This document shows positions 6,736 to 12,588 of a stretch of 12,588 bases of DNA, one piece after another (positions within the stretch are counted from its first letter, which is position 1; the number at the start of each line of letters is the position of its first letter). The notes under the pieces were generated by a model. It was not told the DNA's origin and searched no databases. It was given only the letters and a program-made list of their open reading frames with translations. A program made the translations under genes and the position numbers. Origin of the DNA: Ruminococcaceae bacterium UBA5408 (GTDB lineage: Bacteria > Bacillota > Clostridia > Oscillospirales > Acutalibacteraceae); contig DHNU01000002.1 of the NCBI GenBank assembly GCA_002407645.1, positions 1 to 12,588 of the forward strand. Reading direction: 5' to 3'.

Positions 6736-8222
6736 CAGGTTTCCTCCTTTGCTTTATTATAAGGAATACGTACAGTCACACAAGTAAAAGAGTCTTCCCT
6801 GCTGTCAATATCTAAAGACGAATTCTCGCCATAAAAGAGCATAATCCGTTTATAAACATTATTTAATCCGATAAAAGATGAATTTTCATTTGATAAATCC
6901 TGCAGCGGAGTATCTCGGAAAATATTTTCGCGCACATTCAAAAGACGCTGTTCACTCATTCCAATGCCGTCATCAACCACCTTAATGACCAGTGATTCAC
7001 CCTTATGTTCGACGGTTATCTTAATATTCATATCGTCATTCCTGCTTCGGCATCCATGAAGCACCGAATTTTCAAGGATAGGCTGTATCAGGAATTTAAT
7101 GATTTTGCATTTCATAACGTCAGGGGGACATTCCAGCTGTAAATTCAGCTTGCCAAGATATTTCATAGAATATACCTTAATGAGGGAAACCGCGTTTTTA
7201 AGTTCCAGTTCAACCGTAGAATAAATTCCGTCGTCCTTAATATTATACCGAAGCAGATGCCCGAAATATGAGATGGCTTCCGAAAGCTCGTAATTACCGT
7301 TTTTTTCCGCATTCCCCGAAAAAACATTCAGCGTATTATAAATAAAATGAGGGTTTATTTGGTATTGAAGCGCCTTGAGCTGCGCGGTTTTACTGGCTAT
7401 TTCCTTTTGTACAATATTAGATATCAGCAAGTTAATCTCATTTAGCAGAATATTGTACCGATGTTCCAAATCTCCGATTTCATCATTTCGCGTTTCGGGG
7501 AGCCTGCCGGTAAAATCGTTTTGAATGATAGAATCAAGCTGACTTATATCGCGGTTGACGGTAGAAAAAATACGGCGTATTACACTATTCATAATGAAAA
7601 ACTGCATTACTGCAATCCAAGCAAGAATCAGCGAAATACGTAATGGGGGAGAAGTATAAGTCTTTTTATCTACATAATTGGAGTCTGTAACGATAATATC
7701 AAATTGATTAATCGTTGAATAGAAATAGTCCCGACTACCTTCATGGATGCTGCTTTGCCGGCTGCTTTTCAAATGGCCGGGGTTGCGGCTGAAGACCTCT
7801 GCCAGCGGGCTGGCGCCGTAAAACCCTTTATTAGGCAGTAAAATGGAATATTCCCCTCCTTTTTGGTTCGCTTTTTTTACAGCGTCAAATAACTGATCGG
7901 GTGAAATTTCAAAAACAAGAAGCCCTAACTCATGTTCGGACGAGCTATCCTGAATTTTACGCACACAAAGGACTACGCTGTCCGGATGTGAAAAATTTTT
8001 ACCGTCCTTTGAATTAAAATAAGACTGCGCCTTCTCCTTTTCCAATAAATAAAAGTCGAAGTCTTTTTTATTCTCTTTAAAATCCCTGTAAAAGTCCTGA
8101 CCAAAAATGCGGGTGCTATGGTAGAAATTATCCTTTTCTTTAACGGAGTGATTATTGCTATAAACCAAAATGTTGTTAATGCCTAAATTTTGATATTTTA
8201 AAGAATATTTTAACGCAAGCAC
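6735..8222 (-). CDS. YesM-type sensor histidine kinase, 5' end missing
   Basis: Partner of the response regulator. Seen (numbered from the GTG at 8222): extracellular sensor part at about 1-192; one membrane helix at about 195-215 (ISLILAWIAVMQFFIM); HAMP at about 216-270; the His-kinase box LKALQYQINPHFIYNTLN with His292; the N box PILENSVLHG (Asn385); G1 box VVDDGIGM; G2 region GLNNVYKRIMLFYG. The family has an N-terminal membrane helix before the sensor domain; here it is absent. The frame upstream of GTG continues only about 10 codons (through NYFDQS) to a stop near 8252, and no ATG or ribosome binding site is seen. The gene is therefore truncated where it meets the broken permease gene. 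The catalytic domains look intact, but membrane insertion, expression and signalling are doubtful. Treat it as partial or a pseudogene. Confidence 0.85.
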   Translation of the reverse strand: MLALKYSLKYQNLGINNILVYSNNHSVKEKDNFYHSTRIFGQDFYRDFKENKKDFDFYLLEKEKAQSYFNSKDGKNFSHPDSVVLCVRKIQDSSSEHELGLLVFEISPDQLFDAVKKANQKGGEYSILLPNKGFYGASPLAEVFSRNPGHLKSSRQSSIHEGSRDYFYSTINQFDIIVTDSNYVDKKTYTSPPLRISLILAWIAVMQFFIMNSVIRRIFSTVNRDISQLDSIIQNDFTGRLPETRNDEIGDLEHRYNILLNEINLLISNIVQKEIASKTAQLKALQYQINPHFIYNTLNVFSGNAEKNGNYELSEAISYFGHLLRYNIKDDGIYSTVELELKNAVSLIKVYSMKYLGKLNLQLECPPDVMKCKIIKFLIQPILENSVLHGCRSRNDDMNIKITVEHKGESLVIKVVDDGIGMSEQRLLNVRENIFRDTPLQDLSNENSSFIGLNNVYKRIMLFYGENSSLDIDSREDSFTCVTVRIPYNKAKEET

Positions 8223-8223
8223 G

Positions 8224-8235
8224 CTTTGATCAAAG
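8224..8235. repeat. Perfect 12-bp palindrome next to the kinase/permease junction
   Basis: CTTTGATCAAAG reads the same on both strands. It lies at the extreme 5' end of the kinase frame, about 15 bp before permease homology begins, and encodes FDQS (kinase) or FDQS (permease frame) on either strand. Confidence 0.8.
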
Positions 8236-8251
8236 TAATTGGCATACCATT

Positions 8252-8746
8252 ATGATGCCAGTGGCCGCAACCTATGTACCGGATTATATCATCATTTCCA
8301 AAATGGGACTGATAAACACCCATACAGGATATATTCTCTCCTGTACAGCAAGTATCTTTACAATTTTCTTTTTCCGTCAATCGTTTATGCAGATTGACAA
8401 ATCAATTTTTGAAGCCGCAAAGATAGACGGTGCAGGCCATAAAACCATATTGTGGCATATTGCAGCGCCAATGGCGTCTTCAGCCTTTGTAACTTTGGGC
8501 ATTTTTACTTTCGTTGGAAGTTACAACAACTATCTTTGGTCCTCATTGGTTCTGAAAGATCAAAAAAAATATTTGGTGAGCATGGGGATTAAAGCTTTCT
8601 TTTCCGCCGAAGGTTCCTATGGCTTAAACTGGGGGTCGATTATGGCAGCTTGCTGTATTATTGTGTTGCCGCTGCTTTTGATTTTCTTAATTGGAGAGAA
8701 ATGGATTATCAATGGCATTACCAGTGATGCCGTAATAAAAGGATAA
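8252..8746 (+). CDS. Sugar ABC transporter permease (MalG/UgpE type), C-terminal part only
   Basis: Inner-membrane subunit of a carbohydrate importer. Family similarity begins abruptly at TIMMPVAATYVPDYIIISKMGLINTHTG, which in full-length members (about 270-300 residues) lies near residue 110-130. The N-terminal helices are therefore missing. The cytoplasmic EAA loop that docks to the ATPase is present: EAAKIDGAG (54-62), then ILWHIAAPM. Later helices (SAFVTLGIFTFVGSYNNYLW and AACCIIVLPLLLIFLI) and the usual C-terminus follow. The frame is open back to about 8180, but that upstream sequence is the antisense of the kinase gene and not hydrophobic. ATG 8252 has no convincing ribosome binding site, so it is probably not a real start. 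No ATPase or partner permease gene is in the window. Confidence 0.8.
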   Translation: MMPVAATYVPDYIIISKMGLINTHTGYILSCTASIFTIFFFRQSFMQIDKSIFEAAKIDGAGHKTILWHIAAPMASSAFVTLGIFTFVGSYNNYLWSSLVLKDQKKYLVSMGIKAFFSAEGSYGLNWGSIMAACCIIVLPLLLIFLIGEKWIINGITSDAVIKG

Positions 8747-8765
8747 AATCCAGAAAAGAGAATTT

Positions 8766-10118
8766 ATGATGGAAAATAATAGAATTTACAGCACTTTTAA
8801 AAAATTTATCTGCGTTATTCTTGCGGCAGGCATGATTATTTCCACATCGGCCTGCAATTCGAATGGATCTCCCCAAAAAGGAACGGATACGGGAGAGGGT
8901 TCTAAAATTGAAATAGAATACTGGTATGGGCTTGGCGGAACGCTTGGAAAAGAAATGGACAATATTATCAATGACTTTAATGCTTCCCAGGATAGAATTA
9001 TCGTAAAAGGGGTAAAGCAGGCGGATTATACCGAAACTTCCAAGCTTCTTCAGGCGGCAATTGCGTCAAACCAGCCACCCGCAGCAGTGCTTATGCCTCC
9101 TGAATACACGAATAAGTTTATGAAAAAAAAGGCTCTGCAGAATTTAGACGGATATATTGAACAAAAAAAGGACTTTAATAAGGATGATTTCATCCCGGTT
9201 CTCTTAAATTACGGTTCGGGCAGCGACGGACATATTTATGCTCTTCCCGCATATGCGACCACCCATATTTTATATTACAGGAAGGACTCTTTCAAAAAAG
9301 CGGGAGTTGACCCTAACAAAGCTTTGGAAAGCTGGCAGTCATTGGCGGAGGCTTCAAAGAAATTATCCGTAAAGAAGAACGGCGAAACCGTATCTTATGG
9401 CTGGGATCCTATGTATGAATCGGTTCATTTTATTGATATTGCGCGAGCCGCCGGAGGACAGGTTTTGAGCAACGATCAGAAAACAGTGACCTTTGATTCT
9501 CCGGAGTGGGTTGAAAGCTGGGAAGCCATGCGCAAGTGGATTAATCAAGATCATGTTATGAAATTTAATTTCGGCGGTGAAGGCTGGGAATTCTGGTATA
9601 AAACAATGGACGATGTTTTACAGGGCAGAACCGCAGGCTACACAGGGTCGACCGCCGATATCAGCGATTTGGATTTCAATATTGTAGACTCCCATATACA
9701 GCCCGGGTGGAAGGATAAACCGGCGAAGCCATATATTGACGCAGTTATGAGTTCCGTTTTGGCAACGGCGCCGGAAGAAGAAAAAGCGGCGGCGTTTGAA
9801 TGGATATCCTATCTTTCGGGCACACAAGAAAACTCCAAGTTTTCAATTAATACCGGCTATCTCCCCGTACGGAGTTCCTGTCGTGAGGATAAACAATTTA
9901 AAGCATATGTAGATAGGGTTCCCGCAATGGGTGTTGCTCTTGACCAAGCTTCCATTGCTATTCCTTTATTTGTCGATGTAACGGGAGGAAAAATCAACCA
10001 GGCTATAAAGGATGCCCTGGATTTAGTTCTGATTGAAAATGTTCCGGCAAAAGAAGCACTGACACGGGAAAAGAAAATCGCACAGGCAGCGCTTGATGAA
10101 TATTGGGCGGCCAAATAA
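8766..10118 (+). CDS. Extracellular solute-binding lipoprotein of a sugar ABC transporter
   Basis: A family-1 (UgpB/MalE-like) binding protein of 450 residues, a normal length. It has an N-terminal lipoprotein signal: basic start (KK at 12-13), hydrophobic core FICVILAAGMII and lipobox TSAC with the modified Cys at 30, so it should be anchored to the outer face of the membrane. Typical fold landmarks are EIEYWYGLGGT near 48-60, NQPPAAVLMPP, YALPAYATTHILYYRKDSFKKAGVDP and TGYLPVRSS near 367. It lies 19 bp behind the permease fragment. Two adjacent ATGs (8766 and 8769) are possible starts; the ribosome binding site (GAAAAGAG) is weak. The gene looks intact, but its natural promoter and most of its operon are missing upstream. 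Aromatic residues suggest a sugar ligand; which one cannot be told. Confidence 0.93.
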   Translation: MMENNRIYSTFKKFICVILAAGMIISTSACNSNGSPQKGTDTGEGSKIEIEYWYGLGGTLGKEMDNIINDFNASQDRIIVKGVKQADYTETSKLLQAAIASNQPPAAVLMPPEYTNKFMKKKALQNLDGYIEQKKDFNKDDFIPVLLNYGSGSDGHIYALPAYATTHILYYRKDSFKKAGVDPNKALESWQSLAEASKKLSVKKNGETVSYGWDPMYESVHFIDIARAAGGQVLSNDQKTVTFDSPEWVESWEAMRKWINQDHVMKFNFGGEGWEFWYKTMDDVLQGRTAGYTGSTADISDLDFNIVDSHIQPGWKDKPAKPYIDAVMSSVLATAPEEEKAAAFEWISYLSGTQENSKFSINTGYLPVRSSCREDKQFKAYVDRVPAMGVALDQASIAIPLFVDVTGGKINQAIKDALDLVLIENVPAKEALTREKKIAQAALDEYWAAK

Positions 10119-10350
10119 TAAAATATCATATAAGAAGCTGCCTTAAAAAGCCGGCTTATATAAAAAGGAGGTTAGCGGTAAGCCGAAAATCAGCGGGCGT
10201 ATATTGCGATTATATAAAATAGCCGGGATTTAGGAGGGGTATTTGAAAACCGGGCTGTTACTGCATCTCAAATTCATTTAAATTGCTGCACAATAACGCG
10301 GGCAGGCTTAGCCCCGTTTAAATTGCACGCTAAAAGGAAGGTTAATAAAA
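10119..10350 (+). promoter_or_regulatory. Structured leader between the binding protein and the MFS gene
   Basis: No long gene. It holds two Shine-Dalgarno-like sites (AAGGAGG 10165-10171 and AGGAGGGG 10232-10239), each preceded by TTATATAAAA (10156-10165 and 10210-10219). The second precedes a 12-codon TTG-started frame (10243-10281). A bulged 8-bp hairpin (10295-10318) follows, and TTTAAATTGC occurs twice, 40 bp apart (10277-10286 and 10317-10326). I see no convincing terminator for the binding-protein gene and no clear sigma-70 promoter, so the MFS gene may be read from upstream or from an atypical promoter. Regulatory function is inference. Confidence 0.3.
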
Positions 10351-11640
10351 ATGATTAAATTTAAATCACCTAAAGTAGAACGTTGGGTAATCTTGTTTAT
10401 TGTGGCATTTGCAGGCGGAATTATAACAAAACTGCCGTATTTAAAGGATATTTACTTCACAACGCTTCAAACAGCAACAGGTACGACAAAAACGCAGTTA
10501 GGTATGTTACTTTCCATGTACGGTATTGTGAATTTCATTCTTTATTTTCCCGGTGGTATGGTAGCTGATAAATTTTCTCCTAAAAAGCTTATTGTATTTT
10601 CCTGTTTTTCAACAGCACTGATAGGCTTTTGGTATGCTACCCTTCCGGGATATGTTTCCTTGCTTATTATACATACACTGTTCGGAATCACAACCGTATT
10701 CACATTTTGGGCTTCCATGGTCAAGATTGCGAATAATTTAGGTGATGAAAATGAACAGGGTCGAATCTTTGGATTTTTAGAGGGCGGACGCGGCCTCGTA
10801 GGAACCGTTATCTCTCTTGTGTCCGTATATGTTTTCTCAAGGTTTGCCGATGAAACACTTGGATTACAGGGTGCGATTATTTTCTATAGTATTGCACTGA
10901 TTGTCGCCGGAATCCTTGCAATTATTTTCATCAATGATCCAAAGCCAAAAGTATCGGATAAGATTAAAGAAAATGCAAACAAAGTTAACTGGTCTGATTT
11001 TAAAGAAGTCATCAAAATTCCTCGAATTTGGATGTGCGGTCTTTTAGTAATATGCAACTATTCCGCGGTTATTATATTTGGTTACCTGACTCCATACCTG
11101 AGTGAAATTTATAAAGTAGACAGCTCCACTGTGGCTGTCCTCGGAATAATACGCGCCTATGTGCTGATGTTTGGCGGCTCCTTGCTGGCAGGACTTTTGG
11201 CAGATAAGCTAAAGAGCACCATTAAATTTATGGAATTTGGATTTGTTGGTATGGCGGCATTTTCATTCGGATATTTACTTATACCGGTAAACCGCAATAT
11301 GTTATGGATTTTAGTAATTAACTTTATACTGCAGGGACTCTTCCTCTTGGGTGTTAAGGCAATGTATTTTGCTACGATTGATGAAGTTCATATACCCAAA
11401 AAACTGGCAGGTACTGCATCCGGTATTATTTCAATTGTCGGTTATGCCCCGGAAATTTTCTTGTACACACTTGTCGGTTCAACTCTCGATAACAATCCCG
11501 GCATAAGCGGATATCATATATGCTTCTATACGATGGCCGCATTGTCCGTTGTCGGCTTCCTGCTTGCGATTGCCCTTCTGGCGATGAACAAGCGGTATTC
11601 TGCCACTCATTCTGTAGCAGTAAACAGTGACGCAGAGTAA
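10351..11640 (+). CDS. Major facilitator superfamily transporter
   Basis: A cytoplasmic-membrane secondary transporter of 429 residues with about 12 hydrophobic helices, the standard MFS size. The loop after helix 2 has the signature-like GGMVADKFSPKK (68-79). A related loop in the second half, GSLLAGLLADKLKSTIKF, shows the usual internal duplication. The start is supported by AAAAGGAAGG about 9 nt upstream. It most resembles sugar- or organic-anion-type MFS members, but the substrate is not readable from sequence. Its codons and frame look intact. It stands alone in transcription direction after a 232-bp leader and is followed by insertion-sequence debris. A weak hairpin at about 11653-11674 (GGCGGAAA/TTTCCACC) lacks a T run and is not a convincing terminator. 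Confidence 0.93.
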   Translation: MIKFKSPKVERWVILFIVAFAGGIITKLPYLKDIYFTTLQTATGTTKTQLGMLLSMYGIVNFILYFPGGMVADKFSPKKLIVFSCFSTALIGFWYATLPGYVSLLIIHTLFGITTVFTFWASMVKIANNLGDENEQGRIFGFLEGGRGLVGTVISLVSVYVFSRFADETLGLQGAIIFYSIALIVAGILAIIFINDPKPKVSDKIKENANKVNWSDFKEVIKIPRIWMCGLLVICNYSAVIIFGYLTPYLSEIYKVDSSTVAVLGIIRAYVLMFGGSLLAGLLADKLKSTIKFMEFGFVGMAAFSFGYLLIPVNRNMLWILVINFILQGLFLLGVKAMYFATIDEVHIPKKLAGTASGIISIVGYAPEIFLYTLVGSTLDNNPGISGYHICFYTMAALSVVGFLLAIALLAMNKRYSATHSVAVNSDAE

Positions 11641-11690
11641 TTGAATTTGTAATGGCGGAAACGATTTTTCCACCGATTCCAAAATAAAAA

Positions 11691-11728
11691 GGTTCTATTA
11701 TAAATCTTGTGAAAGAACGAATAGAGCC
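11691..11728 (+). mobile_element. ISL3-like insertion sequence end
   Basis: GGTTCTATT (11691-11699) and AATAGAGCC (11720-11728) form an 8-of-9 inverted repeat around CTTGTGAAAGAAC. ISL3-family elements have ends starting GG(C/T)TCT, and the transposase-like frame starts about 56 bp further on, as expected for a left end. No right end was found in the window. Confidence 0.5.
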
Positions 11729-11746
11729 TGAAATAAGATAAAAAAA

Positions 11747-11825
11747 GCAGAGCATATTCGATGAAAAGCCTTTAAAATGGGAATTGTACGCATTACCATT
11801 TTATGAGCTCACGGATATGCTCTGC
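11747..11825 (+). repeat. Long-range inverted repeat bracketing the transposase start
   Basis: GCAGAGCATATTCG (11747-11760) pairs with CGGATATGCTCTGC (11812-11825): 13 of 14 are Watson-Crick pairs and one is a T-G pair, with 51 nt between. The TTG start at 11784 lies in the loop. Folding in mRNA could affect transposase translation (inference). Confidence 0.75.
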
Positions 11826-12134
11826 GACTATAATACTGAAAAACAGCTTGGATTAAAATGGGTACTCGTAAAGAATGTTCGGCAATCACCCAATCGGGCA
11901 GAAATTATCTTTGGACTGACCCGTAAACCCTCTCCCTGCCCTTCCTGCGGCTGTCAAGACAATTGTGCTTCTCACAACAACACCTGCACCGTGGACTTAT
12001 CCCCCGTTACAGCAAAAAAAGGACAAGGCAAATGCCTTGTCCTTTTTGTGGACACCGTGGAAAAAAGATTTCTTATCTTTCTCCCAAAAGAGCATCCAGT
12101 CCTCAAAATAAATCAGATTCTCCGCAGGCATTGA
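11784..12134 (+). pseudogene. N-terminal remnant of an ISL3-family transposase
   Basis: The open frame encodes 116 residues from a TTG codon. About the first 60 residues look like the N-terminus of an ISL3-type transposase: LGLKWVLVKNV, then EIIFGLTRKPSPCPSCGCQ, the first half of the zinc-binding domain. Full-length members are about 400-550 residues. After CPSCGCQ (about 11950) the similarity fades, the hairpin at 12016 lies in the frame, and a stop comes at 12132. The catalytic domain is absent, so it cannot be active. The family call rests on the Cys motif, the start context and the end sequence at 11691, and is moderate. Confidence 0.5.
12016..12047. repeat. Second copy of the GGACAAGGCA hairpin
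   Basis: A perfect 15-bp stem pairs AAAAAGGACAAGGCA (12016-12030) with TGCCTTGTCCTTTTT (12033-12047). The arms match the hairpin at 3904-3935; only the loop differs (AA here). It lies inside the degenerate transposase frame and is flanked by a 9-bp direct repeat (CACCGTGGA at 11987-11995 and 12053-12061). It could act as a terminator (T run on both sides) or be a small inserted palindrome. Confidence 0.8.
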
Positions 12135-12187
12135 CCAAATTCATGATACCATAAATCCTCAGACTTTTCACTGTTGTGTTCAGACAT

Positions 12188-12586
12188 TCATGCGACTGTC
12201 TGCGTTCGGTATACTTTCCATTGATAATTCCTGCCCTGCTTTCTGATGAAAGGCGACGGGAGCTTCTTCGGTTGAACCATATCGGGCGGCGGCTTTAAAT
12301 CGATAATTTGTTTCTGCGCCAATGTTTTTGATGAAACGGGACGTTTCGGAAACGAATAATCCTGCCAGCATGAAATGGACTGTTTTCGCATATTTTCCAT
12401 TCTTTTGCCGGTTGGAATTATTGTGAGGGGTTCGCTGTAGCCACTGCCAGTGCTTCGGAGCAGAGCATCCCCTTGGCGGGGAGGCTCACACGCTGTCACA
12501 AACGCCCCACACGCCGTTTCAGCGATTGCAGTGGTGTCTACTGCTTCATCGGGACAGCTATCGCTTACAGGGGCAAAGCTGGGTTC
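12188..12586 (-). CDS. Unrecognised open frame entering from the right edge
   Basis: On the complement one frame is open from the window edge to a TGA at 12188-12190, 132 codons without a start that can be fixed. It contains ACEPPRQGDALLRSTG, TIIPTGKRMENMRK and a Pro/Lys-rich tail. No domain, membrane segment or signal peptide is recognised. An internal ATG is possible at about 12396. The region carries small palindromes (CACTG-C-CAGTG at 12441-12451; CCCC-TTGG-CGGGG near 12470), and the opposite strand also has long open stretches, which lowers the case for real coding. It may be flanking DNA of an integrated mobile element. Bases 12062-12187 hold nothing I can support. Confidence 0.25.
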   Translation of the reverse strand, partial: EPSFAPVSDSCPDEAVDTTAIAETACGAFVTACEPPRQGDALLRSTGSGYSEPLTIIPTGKRMENMRKQSISCWQDYSFPKRPVSSKTLAQKQIIDLKPPPDMVQPKKLPSPFIRKQGRNYQWKVYRTQTVA

Positions 12587-12588
12587 CA

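Noticed and set aside
9857..10129. Minus-strand open frame opposite the end of the binding-protein gene
   Set aside because: Antisense to a complete, well-supported gene; no start signals.
10138..10158. Possible terminator behind the binding-protein gene
   Set aside because: The potential stem AAGCTGCC/GCCGGCTT has a mismatch and a wobble pair and is not followed by a T run.
11426..11755. Minus-strand frames overlapping the end of the MFS gene and the IS end
   Set aside because: They are antisense to conserved MFS helices and have no recognisable protein features.
11691..12588. A complete insertion sequence
   Set aside because: Only the left end and the first part of a transposase can be recognised; no catalytic domain, right end or target duplication of the element is visible.

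Overview
The window looks like chromosomal DNA of a low-GC, Gram-positive Clostridia-type anaerobe. The reasons are the AT-rich sequence, strong AGGAGG-type ribosome binding sites, an accC-accD-accA order with separate carboxyltransferase subunits (typical of clostridial fab-acc operons), a YesM/YesN-type two-component pair, and an ISL3-like transposase remnant. The species cannot be named from the sequence.

Left part (1-2400): the 3' end of the fatty-acid/malonyl-CoA operon. The C-terminal part of biotin carboxylase (accC) is followed without gaps by accD and accA, encoding the two carboxyltransferase subunits, and closed by a strong bidirectional terminator. Next (2439-3748) come a small cupin gene and a Crp/Fnr-family regulator, transcribed divergently. 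Between them lie one copy of a 42-bp repeat, a gene scrap, a good sigma-70 promoter and an operator-like palindrome. The other copy of the repeat sits directly behind accA.

Middle part (3755-10118): accessory DNA. A short scrap of a membrane-protein gene and a long perfect hairpin lead into a minus-strand operon that reads (5' to 3') sensor histidine kinase, AraC-type response regulator, then an Ig-like plus calcineurin-like metallophosphoesterase. Head to head with the kinase, on the plus strand, are the 3' part of a MalG/UgpE-type sugar ABC permease and an intact lipoprotein solute-binding protein. The kinase and the permease have both lost their N-terminal ends, and the two broken ends meet within about 25 bp near position 8240. 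In related systems this kind of kinase/regulator pair controls a neighbouring carbohydrate ABC transporter, so the region reads as a sugar-sensing and uptake locus whose central part (kinase 5' end, permease 5' end, probably a partner permease and the promoters) has been deleted or misjoined.

Right part (10119-12588): a structured leader, an intact 12-helix MFS transporter, then decayed mobile DNA. This last part holds an ISL3-like end, an N-terminal transposase remnant whose start is bracketed by a 14-bp inverted repeat, a second copy of the hairpin seen at 3904, and an unrecognised open frame entering from the right edge on the minus strand. I saw no tRNA, rRNA or CRISPR array. The most noteworthy structures are the double truncation at about 8240, the repeated hairpin and the 42-bp repeats. 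I could not identify a convincingly new multi-gene system.
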